Assembly: GCA_903868145.1 (NCBI GenBank)
Contig: CAIPTY010000080.1
Coordinates: 1-64,000, forward strand
Origin: an uncultured Desulfuromonadales bacterium
Lineage (GTDB): Bacteria > Desulfobacterota > Desulfuromonadia > Geobacterales > Pseudopelobacteraceae
Reading direction: 5' to 3'
DNA: 64,000 nt
The position numbers and the translations under genes are program-made. Every line of letters starts with the position of its first letter. Position 1 is the first letter of the stretch. Shown here one piece after another: positions 55,950-64,000 of the stretch. A model generated the notes under the pieces. It did not search any database, was not told the origin of the DNA, and worked only from the letters and a program-made list of their open reading frames with translations.

Positions 55950-56921
55950 ATGATACCTCTGTTCAAAGATCGCCTGCAGTCGGTAAATCCGGAGTTTGAA
56001 ACCTTCGAGAGTATTCAGACTGTGCAGGTCAACCTTGGCAACATCTGCAACCTCTCCTGCAACCACTGTCATGTGGGCGCTTCCCGTCATGGCTCCCAGG
56101 TTATGGATTTGGAAGTCATGGAGCAGATCACCCGGTTTCTCTCCCGTCATCCCGGCCTCACTCTGGATATAACCGGCGGATGCCCCGAAATGAACCCCCA
56201 CTTCCGCTTTTTCATTGAGCAGACAGACGGACTGGTCCCGCGCCGGATGCTGCGAAGCAACCTGGCCATCATGGCTGAGACTGGTTGGGAATGGCTTCCG
56301 GAGTTTTGCCGCAGCCATGAATTGACCATCATCGGCTCGCTCCCCTGTTATCTTGAGGAAAACGTCGACCGGCAGCGGGGCAGCGGGGTCTATCAGAAAA
56401 GTATCCGGGTTTTAAAGCGACTCAATGCTCTGGGCTATGGTTCAGGGGTCGAACTTGATCTGGTCTACAATCCGGGCGGGGATTATGTCCCCGGCTCACA
56501 GCATGGACTCGAAGCCGCCTACAAAGAGGAGATGCTGGCCCGTCACGGGATCGTGTTCAATCATCTGTTCACCATCACGAACGCTCCGATCGGACGTTTC
56601 AAGGAGCAGCTTGAATCTGCGGGAACCTATCCGGAATACCTGCGGCTGCTGGCGGGACGCTTCAACCCTGAGGCGGCGGGTAGCATCATGTGCCGTACCC
56701 TCATCAGCGTTGATTACCGGGGGAAAATTTACAACTGCGATTTCAATCAGGCGCTGGGTATGCCGGTTACGGCCGATGACGGGTCTGAAATAACCATTTC
56801 AGAGCTGGATGACGCGGAGATGAACGGGAAAAAGATCCTGCTTTCCCAGCACTGCTATTGCTGTACCGCCGGGGAAGGCTCCAGTTGTACCGGTGCCCTG
56901 GTGTCAGAGGGGACTGCCTGA
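55950..56921 (+). CDS. Radical SAM protein with C-terminal Cys-rich motif, ArsS-like
   Basis: 323 residues. Radical SAM iron-sulfur site CNLSCNHCHVGAS (CxxxCxxC), substrate region LTLDITGGCPEMNP, and a C-terminal tail with QHCYCCTAGEGSSCTGAL. This matches the ArsS-like radical SAM (seleno)protein family, some members of which have Sec in the CxxxG region; here all are Cys codons. ArsS acts in arsenosugar formation, but the family is broader. No ArsM is nearby, so the substrate is open. Confidence 0.8.
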   Translation: MIPLFKDRLQSVNPEFETFESIQTVQVNLGNICNLSCNHCHVGASRHGSQVMDLEVMEQITRFLSRHPGLTLDITGGCPEMNPHFRFFIEQTDGLVPRRMLRSNLAIMAETGWEWLPEFCRSHELTIIGSLPCYLEENVDRQRGSGVYQKSIRVLKRLNALGYGSGVELDLVYNPGGDYVPGSQHGLEAAYKEEMLARHGIVFNHLFTITNAPIGRFKEQLESAGTYPEYLRLLAGRFNPEAAGSIMCRTLISVDYRGKIYNCDFNQALGMPVTADDGSEITISELDDAEMNGKKILLSQHCYCCTAGEGSSCTGALVSEGTA

Positions 56922-57779
56922 CGCCGTGAGCATCTCATTATCCGCACCATCCCGCACCGGTTCCTCCAGGCTGACCCGCCCGAGCTTGCCGGCTCGCAGT
57001 TCCCGAAGAAACGCTTCTGCGGCACGATTCAGATCGATCTCTCCGCCACTCTTGAGACACCCGAGACAACGCCCCACACTTTCAATGAATTCAGTGGCAT
57101 TATCGGGCATATCCGCCAGCTTGTAGCGATTTTTGAGCAAACCGGGATAGCGCTGCATCACGTACTCGGCGGCGAACAGTCCGACGGTGGTGTAGTCAAG
57201 CGCGTTGGCCCCGATTGCGCCGCTGGTTGCCAGACGATAGGCTCCCGGCTGATCGTCCATGTCGGGCCAGAGAACACCTGGCGTATCGTTGAGGACAACC
57301 CCGTTTTTCAGGTCGATCAGCTGGGTCGTGGTGGTTATGGCCGGTTTGTCACCGACTTTGGCCATGCTCCGCCCCGCCAGGGTGTTGATGAGAGTCGACT
57401 TGCCCACATTGGGAATACCGACCACCATGACTCGCACCGGAAAACCGGGTTTGCCGCGCTTCGGAGCCAGCAGCTGACAGAGTTTGATCAGCTGCTTTGT
57501 CTCGGAATGCTGCCTGGCCGAAATCGGCAGTGCGCGGATACCGGCCTGTTTTTCAAATTCCCGCACCCACGCTTTGGTTACGGCGGAATCAGCCAGATCA
57601 TGTTTGTTGAGCACCTTGATCCAGGGCTTGGTGCGGCGCAGTTCCTCAAGTTTGTGGTTGGAACTGGAGAATGGCAGACGGGCGTCGAGCACCTCGATCA
57701 CCACATCAACCCGTTTTATCAGGTCGCCAATCTGCTCCAGGGCCTTGCCCATATGTCCGGGATACCATCGGATTGTCAT
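56904..57779 (-). CDS. rbgA: Ribosome biogenesis GTPase YlqF/RbgA
   Basis: 291 residues, circularly permuted GTPase: G4 LNKHDLAD (~58) comes before G1 VGIPNVGKSTLIN (~120) and G3 LNDTPGVLWP (~165). It aids late 50S subunit assembly. It is the last gene of the thiamine operon on the - strand. It overlaps the radical SAM gene's 3' end by 18 bases in convergent orientation. Confidence 0.92.
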   Translation of the reverse strand: MTIRWYPGHMGKALEQIGDLIKRVDVVIEVLDARLPFSSSNHKLEELRRTKPWIKVLNKHDLADSAVTKAWVREFEKQAGIRALPISARQHSETKQLIKLCQLLAPKRGKPGFPVRVMVVGIPNVGKSTLINTLAGRSMAKVGDKPAITTTTQLIDLKNGVVLNDTPGVLWPDMDDQPGAYRLATSGAIGANALDYTTVGLFAAEYVMQRYPGLLKNRYKLADMPDNATEFIESVGRCLGCLKSGGEIDLNRAAEAFLRELRAGKLGRVSLEEPVRDGADNEMLTASGSPL

Positions 57780-57824
57780 ACTTGTCTCTATGGCTGTGTG
57801 AATCTCGGTCGATCCCTGTCCTAA

Positions 57825-59111
57825 CTACCGCTTCATCGCCTCGTCCATGACTTTATAGGCGCAGAACTCCCCGCACATGGTGCAAGCCCCGTGATCAGAG
57901 ACCGGCGATTCATCGCGGAACTGACGGGCCTTGTCCGGATCGAGCGCCAGGGCGAACTGCCCTTCCCAGTCCAGCTTTTTCCTGCAGCGAGCCATAGCGA
58001 TATCCTTATCCATGGCGCCCTTGACCCCCTTGGCAATATCAGCGGCATGGGCAGCGATGCGTGAGGCGATCACACCGTCCCGCACATCCTGAACATCGGG
58101 TAGACGCAGGTGTTCACTGGGGGTGACGTAACAGAGGAAATCAGCGCCGGCAGCAGCGGCAATGGCGCCACCGATGGCGCAGGTGATGTGATCGTAGCCG
58201 GGTGCGATGTCGGTCACCAGCGGGCCGAGCACATAGAACGGCGCACCGTGGCATAACCGTTTCTGGAGTTGGATATTGGTCTGGATCTGGTTGAGCGGAA
58301 CATGCCCGGGCCCTTCGATCATGACCTGGACACCGGCGGCCTGTGCGCGCTGGGTCAGCTCCCCCAGAATGATCAGCTCATGAATCTGAGCCCGGTCGGT
58401 GGCATCGGCCAGACAGCCGGGACGAAAACCATCCCCCAGCGAAAGGGTCATGTCGTATTCTTTTGTGATTTCAAGCAGTTTATCAAAATGCTCGAACAAC
58501 GGGTTTTCCTGATTATTGTACTTCATCCACTCAATCGTGAAGGCTCCGCCACGCGAAACCACATCCATGATGCGCCCCTCGTTTTTCATCCGCTCGACCG
58601 TACTGAGGGTCACGCCGCAATGCACGGTGATGAAATCGACGCCATCCTCTGCATGTTTGATGATGCCGGCAAAAATGTCATCCACCGTCATATCCACGAT
58701 GGCTTTTTTCTTGACCCTCACCGCATCCAGGGCGGCCTGATAGAGCGGCACACTGCCGATACAGGCGCTGGTCTCGGCGATGATCGCCCGCCTGATATCA
58801 TCCACCGGGCCGCCGGTTGAGAGGTCCATGATGGCGTCTGCGCCGTACTTTACCGCAACGCGTGCTTTTTCAAGCTCCTTCTGCATGTCGGTGTCATCCG
58901 AAGATGATCCTATATTGGCGTTGATCTTGGTTCGCAGTCCGGCGCCGACCGGAAGGGGGGTGCCGTTGACATGCTTGATGTTGTGGCAGATCACGATCGT
59001 CCCTGCGGCAAGTCCATCGCGGATGAACTCCGGATTGACTCCCTCGGCCGCTGCGGCCAGTTGCATCTTTTCGGTTACAACGCCGCGACGGGCAAATTCC
59101 AATTGGGTCAT
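57825..59111 (-). CDS. thiC: Phosphomethylpyrimidine synthase (radical SAM ThiC)
   Basis: 428 residues, the short form. C-terminal iron-sulfur motif CTMCGEFCAYKVM (CxxCxxxxC), metal His in VHCGVTLSTVERMK, and MIEGPGHVPLNQI. It makes HMP-P from AIR with SAM. It lacks the longer N-terminal extension of E. coli ThiC. Part of the riboswitch-controlled transcript with thiED. Confidence 0.95.
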   Translation of the reverse strand: MTQLEFARRGVVTEKMQLAAAAEGVNPEFIRDGLAAGTIVICHNIKHVNGTPLPVGAGLRTKINANIGSSSDDTDMQKELEKARVAVKYGADAIMDLSTGGPVDDIRRAIIAETSACIGSVPLYQAALDAVRVKKKAIVDMTVDDIFAGIIKHAEDGVDFITVHCGVTLSTVERMKNEGRIMDVVSRGGAFTIEWMKYNNQENPLFEHFDKLLEITKEYDMTLSLGDGFRPGCLADATDRAQIHELIILGELTQRAQAAGVQVMIEGPGHVPLNQIQTNIQLQKRLCHGAPFYVLGPLVTDIAPGYDHITCAIGGAIAAAAGADFLCYVTPSEHLRLPDVQDVRDGVIASRIAAHAADIAKGVKGAMDKDIAMARCRKKLDWEGQFALALDPDKARQFRDESPVSDHGACTMCGEFCAYKVMDEAMKR

Positions 59112-59129
59112 AATGGGTTGTGTGTCCTT

Positions 59130-60602
59130 TTATAATTTTTCTGCAGCGGCCAGATAATGGTTGACCGGGCTGTGCCCTTTTCCCAGGGGGCGGGCAAGCC
59201 TGATTGCAGTGGTGATGAATTCTTTGGCCTTGTCCACAGCCCCCCTGAGAGGCTCCCCCTGGGCGAGGAAGGTGGCGATTGCCGACGCGTATGTACAGCC
59301 AGTTCCATGGGTATTGCTGGTAAAGATCCTCTCTGCCGGAAAATGGTGGCATTCAGCACCGTCAAACAGAATGTCGCCGGACTGGCTCCCCGTGAGATGG
59401 CCGCCCTTGATGAGTACATGCGCCGCACCCATGTCATGCAGGTCACGGGCAGCCTGCTCCATCTCCGCCAGGGAGCGGATCATCCTTCCCAGCAGGCGCT
59501 CGGCCTCGGGAATATTGGGAGTCAGCAGGTAGGCCAGGGGAAGCAGTTGTTCGGTAAAGATCATGGTCGCATCACGTTCCATCAGTGATGCCCCCCCTTT
59601 CGCCACCATGACCGGATCGATCACCAGAGGGATGATGGTTGATCGCTCCGACAGGTTTTCCGCAAGGGCAGAGATGATTCCGGTGGTGTGCAGCATACCG
59701 GTCTTGATGACATCAACCGGGATATCGGACAGTACGGTTTCAAGCTGATCGATCACAAAAGAAGAGGGGAGACCATGAACCGATGAGACTCTACGGGTGT
59801 TCTGAGCAGTCAGGGCGGTCAGCACGCTGGACGCATAGCTTCCCAGCAGGGTAATGGTCTTGATATCAGCCTGGATACCGGCGCCGCCGCCGGAGTCGCT
59901 CCCCGCAACAGTCATGACCGAGCCGCGCGGAAACGGGCGTTTGCGGTTGAAGAGCAGTTTCAGTTCTGCGGCAGCGATATCGGGACGGGGGCTGGAGAGA
60001 ACGGAAGAGATCACGGCCAGAGCATCGGCGCCGGCGTCGATCACCCGGCAGGCATTGGAAGTGGTAATGCCGCCAATAGCCACGATCGGCAGTTCAACCC
60101 TGTCACGTATGTCTGCCAGGCCGGCCGTACCTGCTATATGGGAGACGTTCTTGCTTTCAGTCGGATACATGGCGCCAAAACCGATGTAATCGGCACCATC
60201 CAGCTCGGCCTGCAAGGCTTCTTCGAGCGTATGGGTGGACTTTCCGATTATTCTGGCGGAGCCAAGCTTTCCACGGGCACCTTCCACGCTCCCGTCATCC
60301 TGTCCCAGGTGAACGCCATCGGCCTCCAGCGCAACAGCCAGATCCACATCATCATTGACAATAAAGGCAACACCGCACCCCCGGCAGAGCTGCTTCAACG
60401 CGCCGCCCTCTTCAAGACACGCCTCGCGCCCTTTGCCTTTGGGACGATACTGCAGCACCGACACCCCGCCCCGCAGCGCCACCCGCACCCTGTTGAGCAG
60501 ATCATCACCCTGATCGGTGATCAGATACACGCCGGAGACAGGCATCGGCTGTACAGCGGTCTTGTTGACCACAAGACGGAACGTTCTCTCTCTGTTCCCC
60601 AT
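59130..60602 (-). CDS. thiED: Bifunctional thiamine-phosphate synthase / HMP(-P) kinase fusion
   Basis: 490 residues. Residues ~20-220: ThiE (YLITDQGDDLLNRV, QYRPKGKG, VHLGQDD, GFGAMYPTESK, AIGGITTSNA). Residues ~230-490: ThiD (VMTVAGSDSGGGAGIQADIKT, VIDPVMVAKGG, TSNTHGTGCTYASAIA). ThiD phosphorylates HMP-P and ThiE joins HMP-PP to the thiazole. ATG 60602 has AGGTGG upstream; an extension to 60635 would enter the terminator. Confidence 0.95.
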   Translation of the reverse strand: MGNRERTFRLVVNKTAVQPMPVSGVYLITDQGDDLLNRVRVALRGGVSVLQYRPKGKGREACLEEGGALKQLCRGCGVAFIVNDDVDLAVALEADGVHLGQDDGSVEGARGKLGSARIIGKSTHTLEEALQAELDGADYIGFGAMYPTESKNVSHIAGTAGLADIRDRVELPIVAIGGITTSNACRVIDAGADALAVISSVLSSPRPDIAAAELKLLFNRKRPFPRGSVMTVAGSDSGGGAGIQADIKTITLLGSYASSVLTALTAQNTRRVSSVHGLPSSFVIDQLETVLSDIPVDVIKTGMLHTTGIISALAENLSERSTIIPLVIDPVMVAKGGASLMERDATMIFTEQLLPLAYLLTPNIPEAERLLGRMIRSLAEMEQAARDLHDMGAAHVLIKGGHLTGSQSGDILFDGAECHHFPAERIFTSNTHGTGCTYASAIATFLAQGEPLRGAVDKAKEFITTAIRLARPLGKGHSPVNHYLAAAEKL

Positions 60603-60619
60603 TGTTCCACCTGTTCCTG

Positions 60620-60656
60620 AAAAAAACAGCCGCACTGAAACACATATCAGGCGGCT
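60620..60656 (-). terminator. Intrinsic terminator between TPP riboswitch and thiED
   Basis: On the - strand: AGCCGC, then CTGA-TATGTGTT-TCAG inside, GCGGCT, then GTTTTTTT. It sits between the aptamer and the thiED ribosome site. So the riboswitch probably controls premature termination, with TPP favouring this hairpin. Confidence 0.8.
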
Positions 60657-60679
60657 TGATTCACTACGAATAATCTCGC

Positions 60680-60775
60680 GAGCCGCTTTCCTACGCCGGC
60701 ATTACCCGGTTCAGGTACAAAGGGTCTGATTCCGCAGAATCATCTCAGTTCGCCAGAACTCCCCCAGGGCCTTAC
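60680..60775 (-). promoter_or_regulatory. TPP (thiamine pyrophosphate) riboswitch
   Basis: On the - strand: GGGGGAGTT, CTGAGA (60748-60743), ACCCTTTGTACCTGAACC and GGGTAATGCCGGCGTAGG, which are the conserved THI-box elements in order. It lies ~78 bases upstream of thiED and is followed by an intrinsic terminator. Confidence 0.95.
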
Positions 60776-60952
60776 ATCTCGCACACCGTACCGGAATTTG
60801 CCGCTACTGTCAATGTCTATGACACGTTGTGTCTGTCGCAGCATCGCCCCTCACCAGCGGCTGTTTCACTTTACAGTCACCTGCAGACATGCTAATTATT
60901 GCGCTGCCGGATCATCCCGCCATATCCCGCTCAACCTGAGGAGCACCGCGCC

Positions 60953-62086
60953 TTGTACGACAGCCGCCCCACATTTGCCGAGATTGACCTCTCTGCGCTC
61001 AGGCACAATTTCAAGGTCATCCGAACTTCCATACCGCGCAGCACCGAGATTCTGGCGGTGGTCAAGGCTGATGCCTACGGCCATGGATTCATGGATATCA
61101 GCCGCGAACTGGAACATCTCGGAGTGAATGCATTCGGAGTCGCTTTCCTTGCCGAGGGGATTCAGCTCCGCAAAAGTGGCATCGACAAACCGGTGCTGCT
61201 TCTGGGCGGCGTCTATCCTGGGCAGGAACGCAAATGTATCGGCTACAACCTGTCCACGGTCGTTTTTACCATGGAGCAGGCCCACTCCCTCAACCAGGCA
61301 GCCGGAAAGCTTTTCCGCAAAGCCCAGGTTCACCTCAAGACGGATACCGGCATGGGAAGGCTTGGCATCCCGTATTCGGACGTGCCGGTTTTTCTGAAGG
61401 AGATGAGAAAACTCCCTCATATTGCCCTGGAGGGCATCATATCACATTTTGCCAGTGCCGATGAACTGGACGAGTCAGGCCGCCACTTTACCAGAATCCA
61501 GGCGGAACGTTTTGCATGGGTGATCGCCGAAACCCGCACAGCCGGGTACACTCCCCGCTACATACATATAGCCAACAGCGCCGGCGCCCTGCTCAGGGAC
61601 ATTCCCGGCTGCAACCTGATCCGTCCCGGCATAGCGCTCTACGGCGCCCTCCCCTCTCCCGACTTTCAGGGCAAGCTCAACCTGAAACCGGTCATGCGAC
61701 TGAAAAGCCGCATCGCCATGCTCAAATGGGTTGAAGCGGGAACCACCATCAGCTATGCCCGACGATTCACTGCCGGCAACAGGACCCTGATTGCCAGCGT
61801 CCCGGCGGGGTATGCCGACGGCTACCCCCGTTCATTGACCAACAGAGGAGCGGCGCTTGTAAGGGGACAGCGGGCAGCGGTTACGGGAACCGTCTGCATG
61901 GACTGGATCATGCTGGATGTCACCGGCATTGCCGATGTGACGGTCGGTGACGAGGTAATACTTATCGGCGCTGACACTTCAGGAAACAGCATTGCCGTCG
62001 AGGAGCTGGCGGCTGCAGCCGGAACGATCCCCTACGAAATTTTCTGCGGCATCAGCAAACGGGTACCACGGGTATACGTGACATGA
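60953..62086 (+). CDS. alr: Alanine racemase
   Basis: 377 residues. PLP lysine in [10 protein letters not shown] near the start, catalytic Tyr in TTISYARRF, and the [13 protein letters not shown] region; [11 protein letters not shown] for PLP phosphate. It makes D-alanine for peptidoglycan. TTG 60953 with GAGGAG upstream fits the family start ([15 protein letters not shown]); an in-frame ATG at 60899 would add unrelated residues. Confidence 0.94.
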   Translation: MYDSRPTFAEIDLSALRHNFKVIRTSIPRSTEILAVVKADAYGHGFMDISRELEHLGVNAFGVAFLAEGIQLRKSGIDKPVLLLGGVYPGQERKCIGYNLSTVVFTMEQAHSLNQAAGKLFRKAQVHLKTDTGMGRLGIPYSDVPVFLKEMRKLPHIALEGIISHFASADELDESGRHFTRIQAERFAWVIAETRTAGYTPRYIHIANSAGALLRDIPGCNLIRPGIALYGALPSPDFQGKLNLKPVMRLKSRIAMLKWVEAGTTISYARRFTAGNRTLIASVPAGYADGYPRSLTNRGAALVRGQRAAVTGTVCMDWIMLDVTGIADVTVGDEVILIGADTSGNSIAVEELAAAAGTIPYEIFCGISKRVPRVYVT

Positions 62087-63114
62087 TCAAACTGACACAG
62101 TTGGCAAAAGCCGCCGGTTGAGCCGCCAAACTGGGCCCTGACGGCCTGGCGAAGGCCCTGGACGGGCTTTGGGCAACCGAACGCAACGAAAACCTGCTTG
62201 TGGGACCGGAAACATCTGATGATGCCGGGGTCTACAGGATCTCGCCGGACTGCGCCCTGGTCGAAACAACCGACATCATAACCCCGCTGGTTGATGATCC
62301 GTTCACATTCGGCCGCATTGCCGCCGCCAATGCTCTGTCCGATGTCTATGCCATGGGAGGTCGCCCCGTAACCGCCATGAACGTGGTCTTCTTCCCGGCC
62401 TGCTCGCTGCCGGGAGAAGTTCTGCGGGAAATTCTTGCCGGTGGCCAGAGCGTTATTATGGAGGCTGGCGTCTGTCTGGTCGGCGGCCACACCCTGGAGG
62501 ACGACGAGCTGAAATACGGGCTTGCCGTCACCGGCCTGGTCGCCCCCGACGCAATCATCCGCAACTCCACCGCACGCCCCGGAGACATTCTGATCCTGAC
62601 CAAACCGCTGGGCACCGGCATCATCTCCACCGCCATCAAGGGTGAAATGGCAGCGGAAACCATCACGAGTGAGTCAATCCGCTGGATGACCACCCTGAAC
62701 CTGGCCGCCGCCGGTTTGATGCGGGAATGCCATGCCACGGCAGCCACCGATGTAACAGGTTTCGGCCTGATCGGGCATGCCAGCGAGATGGCACAAGGCG
62801 CGGGTGTTACTTTCTGTCTGGAGTTCAGCTCCATTCCACTCATGTCCGGCGTCACAGATCTGGCGGCCGACGGCATGGTACCGGCCGGTTGCTACCGCAA
62901 TCGCGACTACTACGGCTCACTGATGGATCGGCAGGAGATCAGTGATAGCGGCCTGCTGCCGCTGTTCGATCCCCAGACTTCGGGCGGGCTGCTGATCACG
63001 CTGGCACCTGATAATGCCGCGAGCTTTACAAAGTCTGCGGACAACCGCGGGATATTCGCCCGCAGGATCGGCACCGTGCAACCTTTCTCCCAACATCTGA
63101 TCAAGGTGGTCTGA
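62083..63114 (+). CDS. selD: Selenide, water dikinase, with selenocysteine at position 13
   Basis: 343 residues if the in-frame TGA at 62119-62121 is read as Sec13. [22 protein letters not shown] matches the SelD active-site region, in which Sec or Cys sits at this place. Downstream: [12 protein letters not shown] (ATP/metal), [15 protein letters not shown] and [11 protein letters not shown]. It makes selenophosphate. ATG 62083 overlaps the alr stop (ATGA). A hairpin with GGCC-TGGCGAA-GGCC lies at 62142-62157, a possible SECIS. A start at 62200 would lose the catalytic residue. Confidence 0.95.
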
Positions 63115-63121
63115 CCCCATT

Positions 63122-64000
63122 ATGTACGCTCTCGCACTTGACCTCGGTACAACCACCCTTGCAGCCTCCCTGATAGAGCTTCCCGGCGGTCGCCGTCTTG
63201 CCATGACCGGCAGCATGAACCCCCAGCGGCGCTTCGGAGCAGACGTTGTTTCACGCCTGGATGCAGCGGTCCACTCGGACGATGTTCTGCGCGTGATGTC
63301 GCAATTGATCCGCTCCGAAATCCGGCGACTGGCCGCTGAACTGTGCGTCACCAGCAGCATACCGTGGCCGGATATCCGCCAGATCGCCATAGCCGGAAAC
63401 CCCGCCATGCAGCATATCCTACTGGAGTTGCCGGTGAAAACCCTGGCTTTCCCCCCCTATCGCCCACTCTTCACCACCGGCAGGCACCTGACGGCAGCCG
63501 AACTGGGCTGGGACGGCGATGCCGATGTCTATCTGTTCCCCATGCCGGGGGGCTTCGTGGGTGGTGATACGGTGGCATTTCTCTATGGACAGCTTGCATC
63601 CTGCCATCTATCCCGCACCCCGGCGCTCTATCTGGACATGGGGACGAACGGTGAAATAGCGCTCGTCAGCGGCGACACCATCTGGGCCACCTCAGCCGCC
63701 GCAGGACCGGCCTTTGAGGGGGGCAACCTTTCCTGCGGAATGGCGGCGCTTCCGGGGGCGATCAGCTCGGTGTGCATCGATGGAGAAAAGGTCAGGCTGA
63801 CGACAATCGGGGCATCCGTACCGATAGGCATCTGCGGGTCAGCCGCCATTGAAACGGTCGTTGAACTCCTGCGGCATGACCTGTGTGAGCCGACCGGCAG
63901 GCTGCGTGACAGCGTCGAGATACCGTCAAACCTTGCCGGGCGTCTCTTCGCATTCAAAGGCGAAACCGCTTTTACCATCTATCGTGATGCCAGCCGCCAA
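63122..64000 (+). CDS. RACo-like ASKHA ATPase (DUF4445), partial at window end
   Basis: 293 codons from ATG 63122 to the window edge, frame still open. DLGTTTLAASLIE is the phosphate-1 ASKHA motif, with LDMGTNGEIAL as phosphate-2 and AGPAFEGGN next to it, as in RACo, the reductive activator of corrinoid proteins. It starts at the ASKHA domain, without the N-terminal 2Fe-2S ferredoxin domain of classic RACo; part of the middle may differ. It follows selD by 7 bases. Partner corrinoid enzyme not in view. Confidence 0.8.
   Translation, partial: MYALALDLGTTTLAASLIELPGGRRLAMTGSMNPQRRFGADVVSRLDAAVHSDDVLRVMSQLIRSEIRRLAAELCVTSSIPWPDIRQIAIAGNPAMQHILLELPVKTLAFPPYRPLFTTGRHLTAAELGWDGDADVYLFPMPGGFVGGDTVAFLYGQLASCHLSRTPALYLDMGTNGEIALVSGDTIWATSAAAGPAFEGGNLSCGMAALPGAISSVCIDGEKVRLTTIGASVPIGICGSAAIETVVELLRHDLCEPTGRLRDSVEIPSNLAGRLFAFKGETAFTIYRDASRQ

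Noticed and set aside
62083-62121. A nonsense mutation in selD
   Set aside because: The TGA stands at the known Sec/Cys active-site position of SelD with homology on both sides, so it is read as selenocysteine.

Overview
The window looks like chromosome of a Geobacter-type member of the Desulfuromonadia/Desulfobacterota. The evidence is a sodium/acetate symporter tail next to a DUF294 protein, dense HD/histidine-kinase/partner-switch signalling, a PEP-CTERM protein behind a sigma-54 promoter, a LexA operator of the type described for Geobacter, a UGA-containing selD and a RACo-like corrinoid activator. Protein genes are closely packed, with many ATGA or GTGA start/stop overlaps.

Layout. 1-15234: end of a symporter, then a signalling block (DUF294 protein, HD-GYP-like phosphodiesterase, cNMP-domain/SLC13 permease, two solute-binding proteins with no ABC transporter of their own, Cache-HAMP-PP2C phosphatase, STAS and RsbW-like partners, secreted GH3 enzyme, histidine kinase and receiver), then two tandem SbmA/BacA-type ABC transporters. 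15281-26048: a tRNA-Gln integration hot spot. A 9,002-bp integrated element (16969-25970) lies between perfect 50-bp repeats of the tRNA 3' half. It carries an integrase, a helix-turn-helix/excisionase-like protein, a replication initiator, a DnaB-like helicase, a Rha regulator, a transposase-derived zinc-ribbon protein and HicAB, but no virion genes. Beyond it is the 1.65-kb remnant of an older element with a third att copy, a broken integrase and a PEP-CTERM gene. The terminator that probably served the tRNA is now about 10.7 kb from it. 26095-31810: ispE, the agmatine-to-putrescine genes aguA and aguB, two membrane proteins and an aminotransferase. 31890-38757: a looser accessory stretch with a lipoprotein, lexA, PHA synthase, DUF6489, PilZ, FmdB, an MFS transporter and at least two gene remnants.

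38978-56921: housekeeping genes on the + strand: dnaE, accA, an rluB-like gene, asnS, DUF503, the pgpH-ybeY-dgkA/PAP2-corC-lnt cluster, prfB with its programmed frameshift, a SPOR-NlpC/P60 hydrolase, DUF1015 and an ArsS-like radical SAM protein. A secreted glutaredoxin is on the - strand. 56904-60776 (- strand): TPP riboswitch, terminator, thiED fusion, thiC and rbgA. 60953-64000: alr, selD with an in-frame UGA (Sec13), and the start of a RACo-like gene cut by the window edge.

The best candidates for something new are the 9-kb satellite-like element, with its structured repeat-rich end, operator and duplicated non-coding cassette, and the two-component/partner-switch cluster whose HD protein and kinase share the same N-terminal domain. 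The sequence also shows a dgkA start codon apparently lost by one base change that would also have removed the ybeY stop, and a lexA operator placed on the start codon of an apparently leaderless mRNA.
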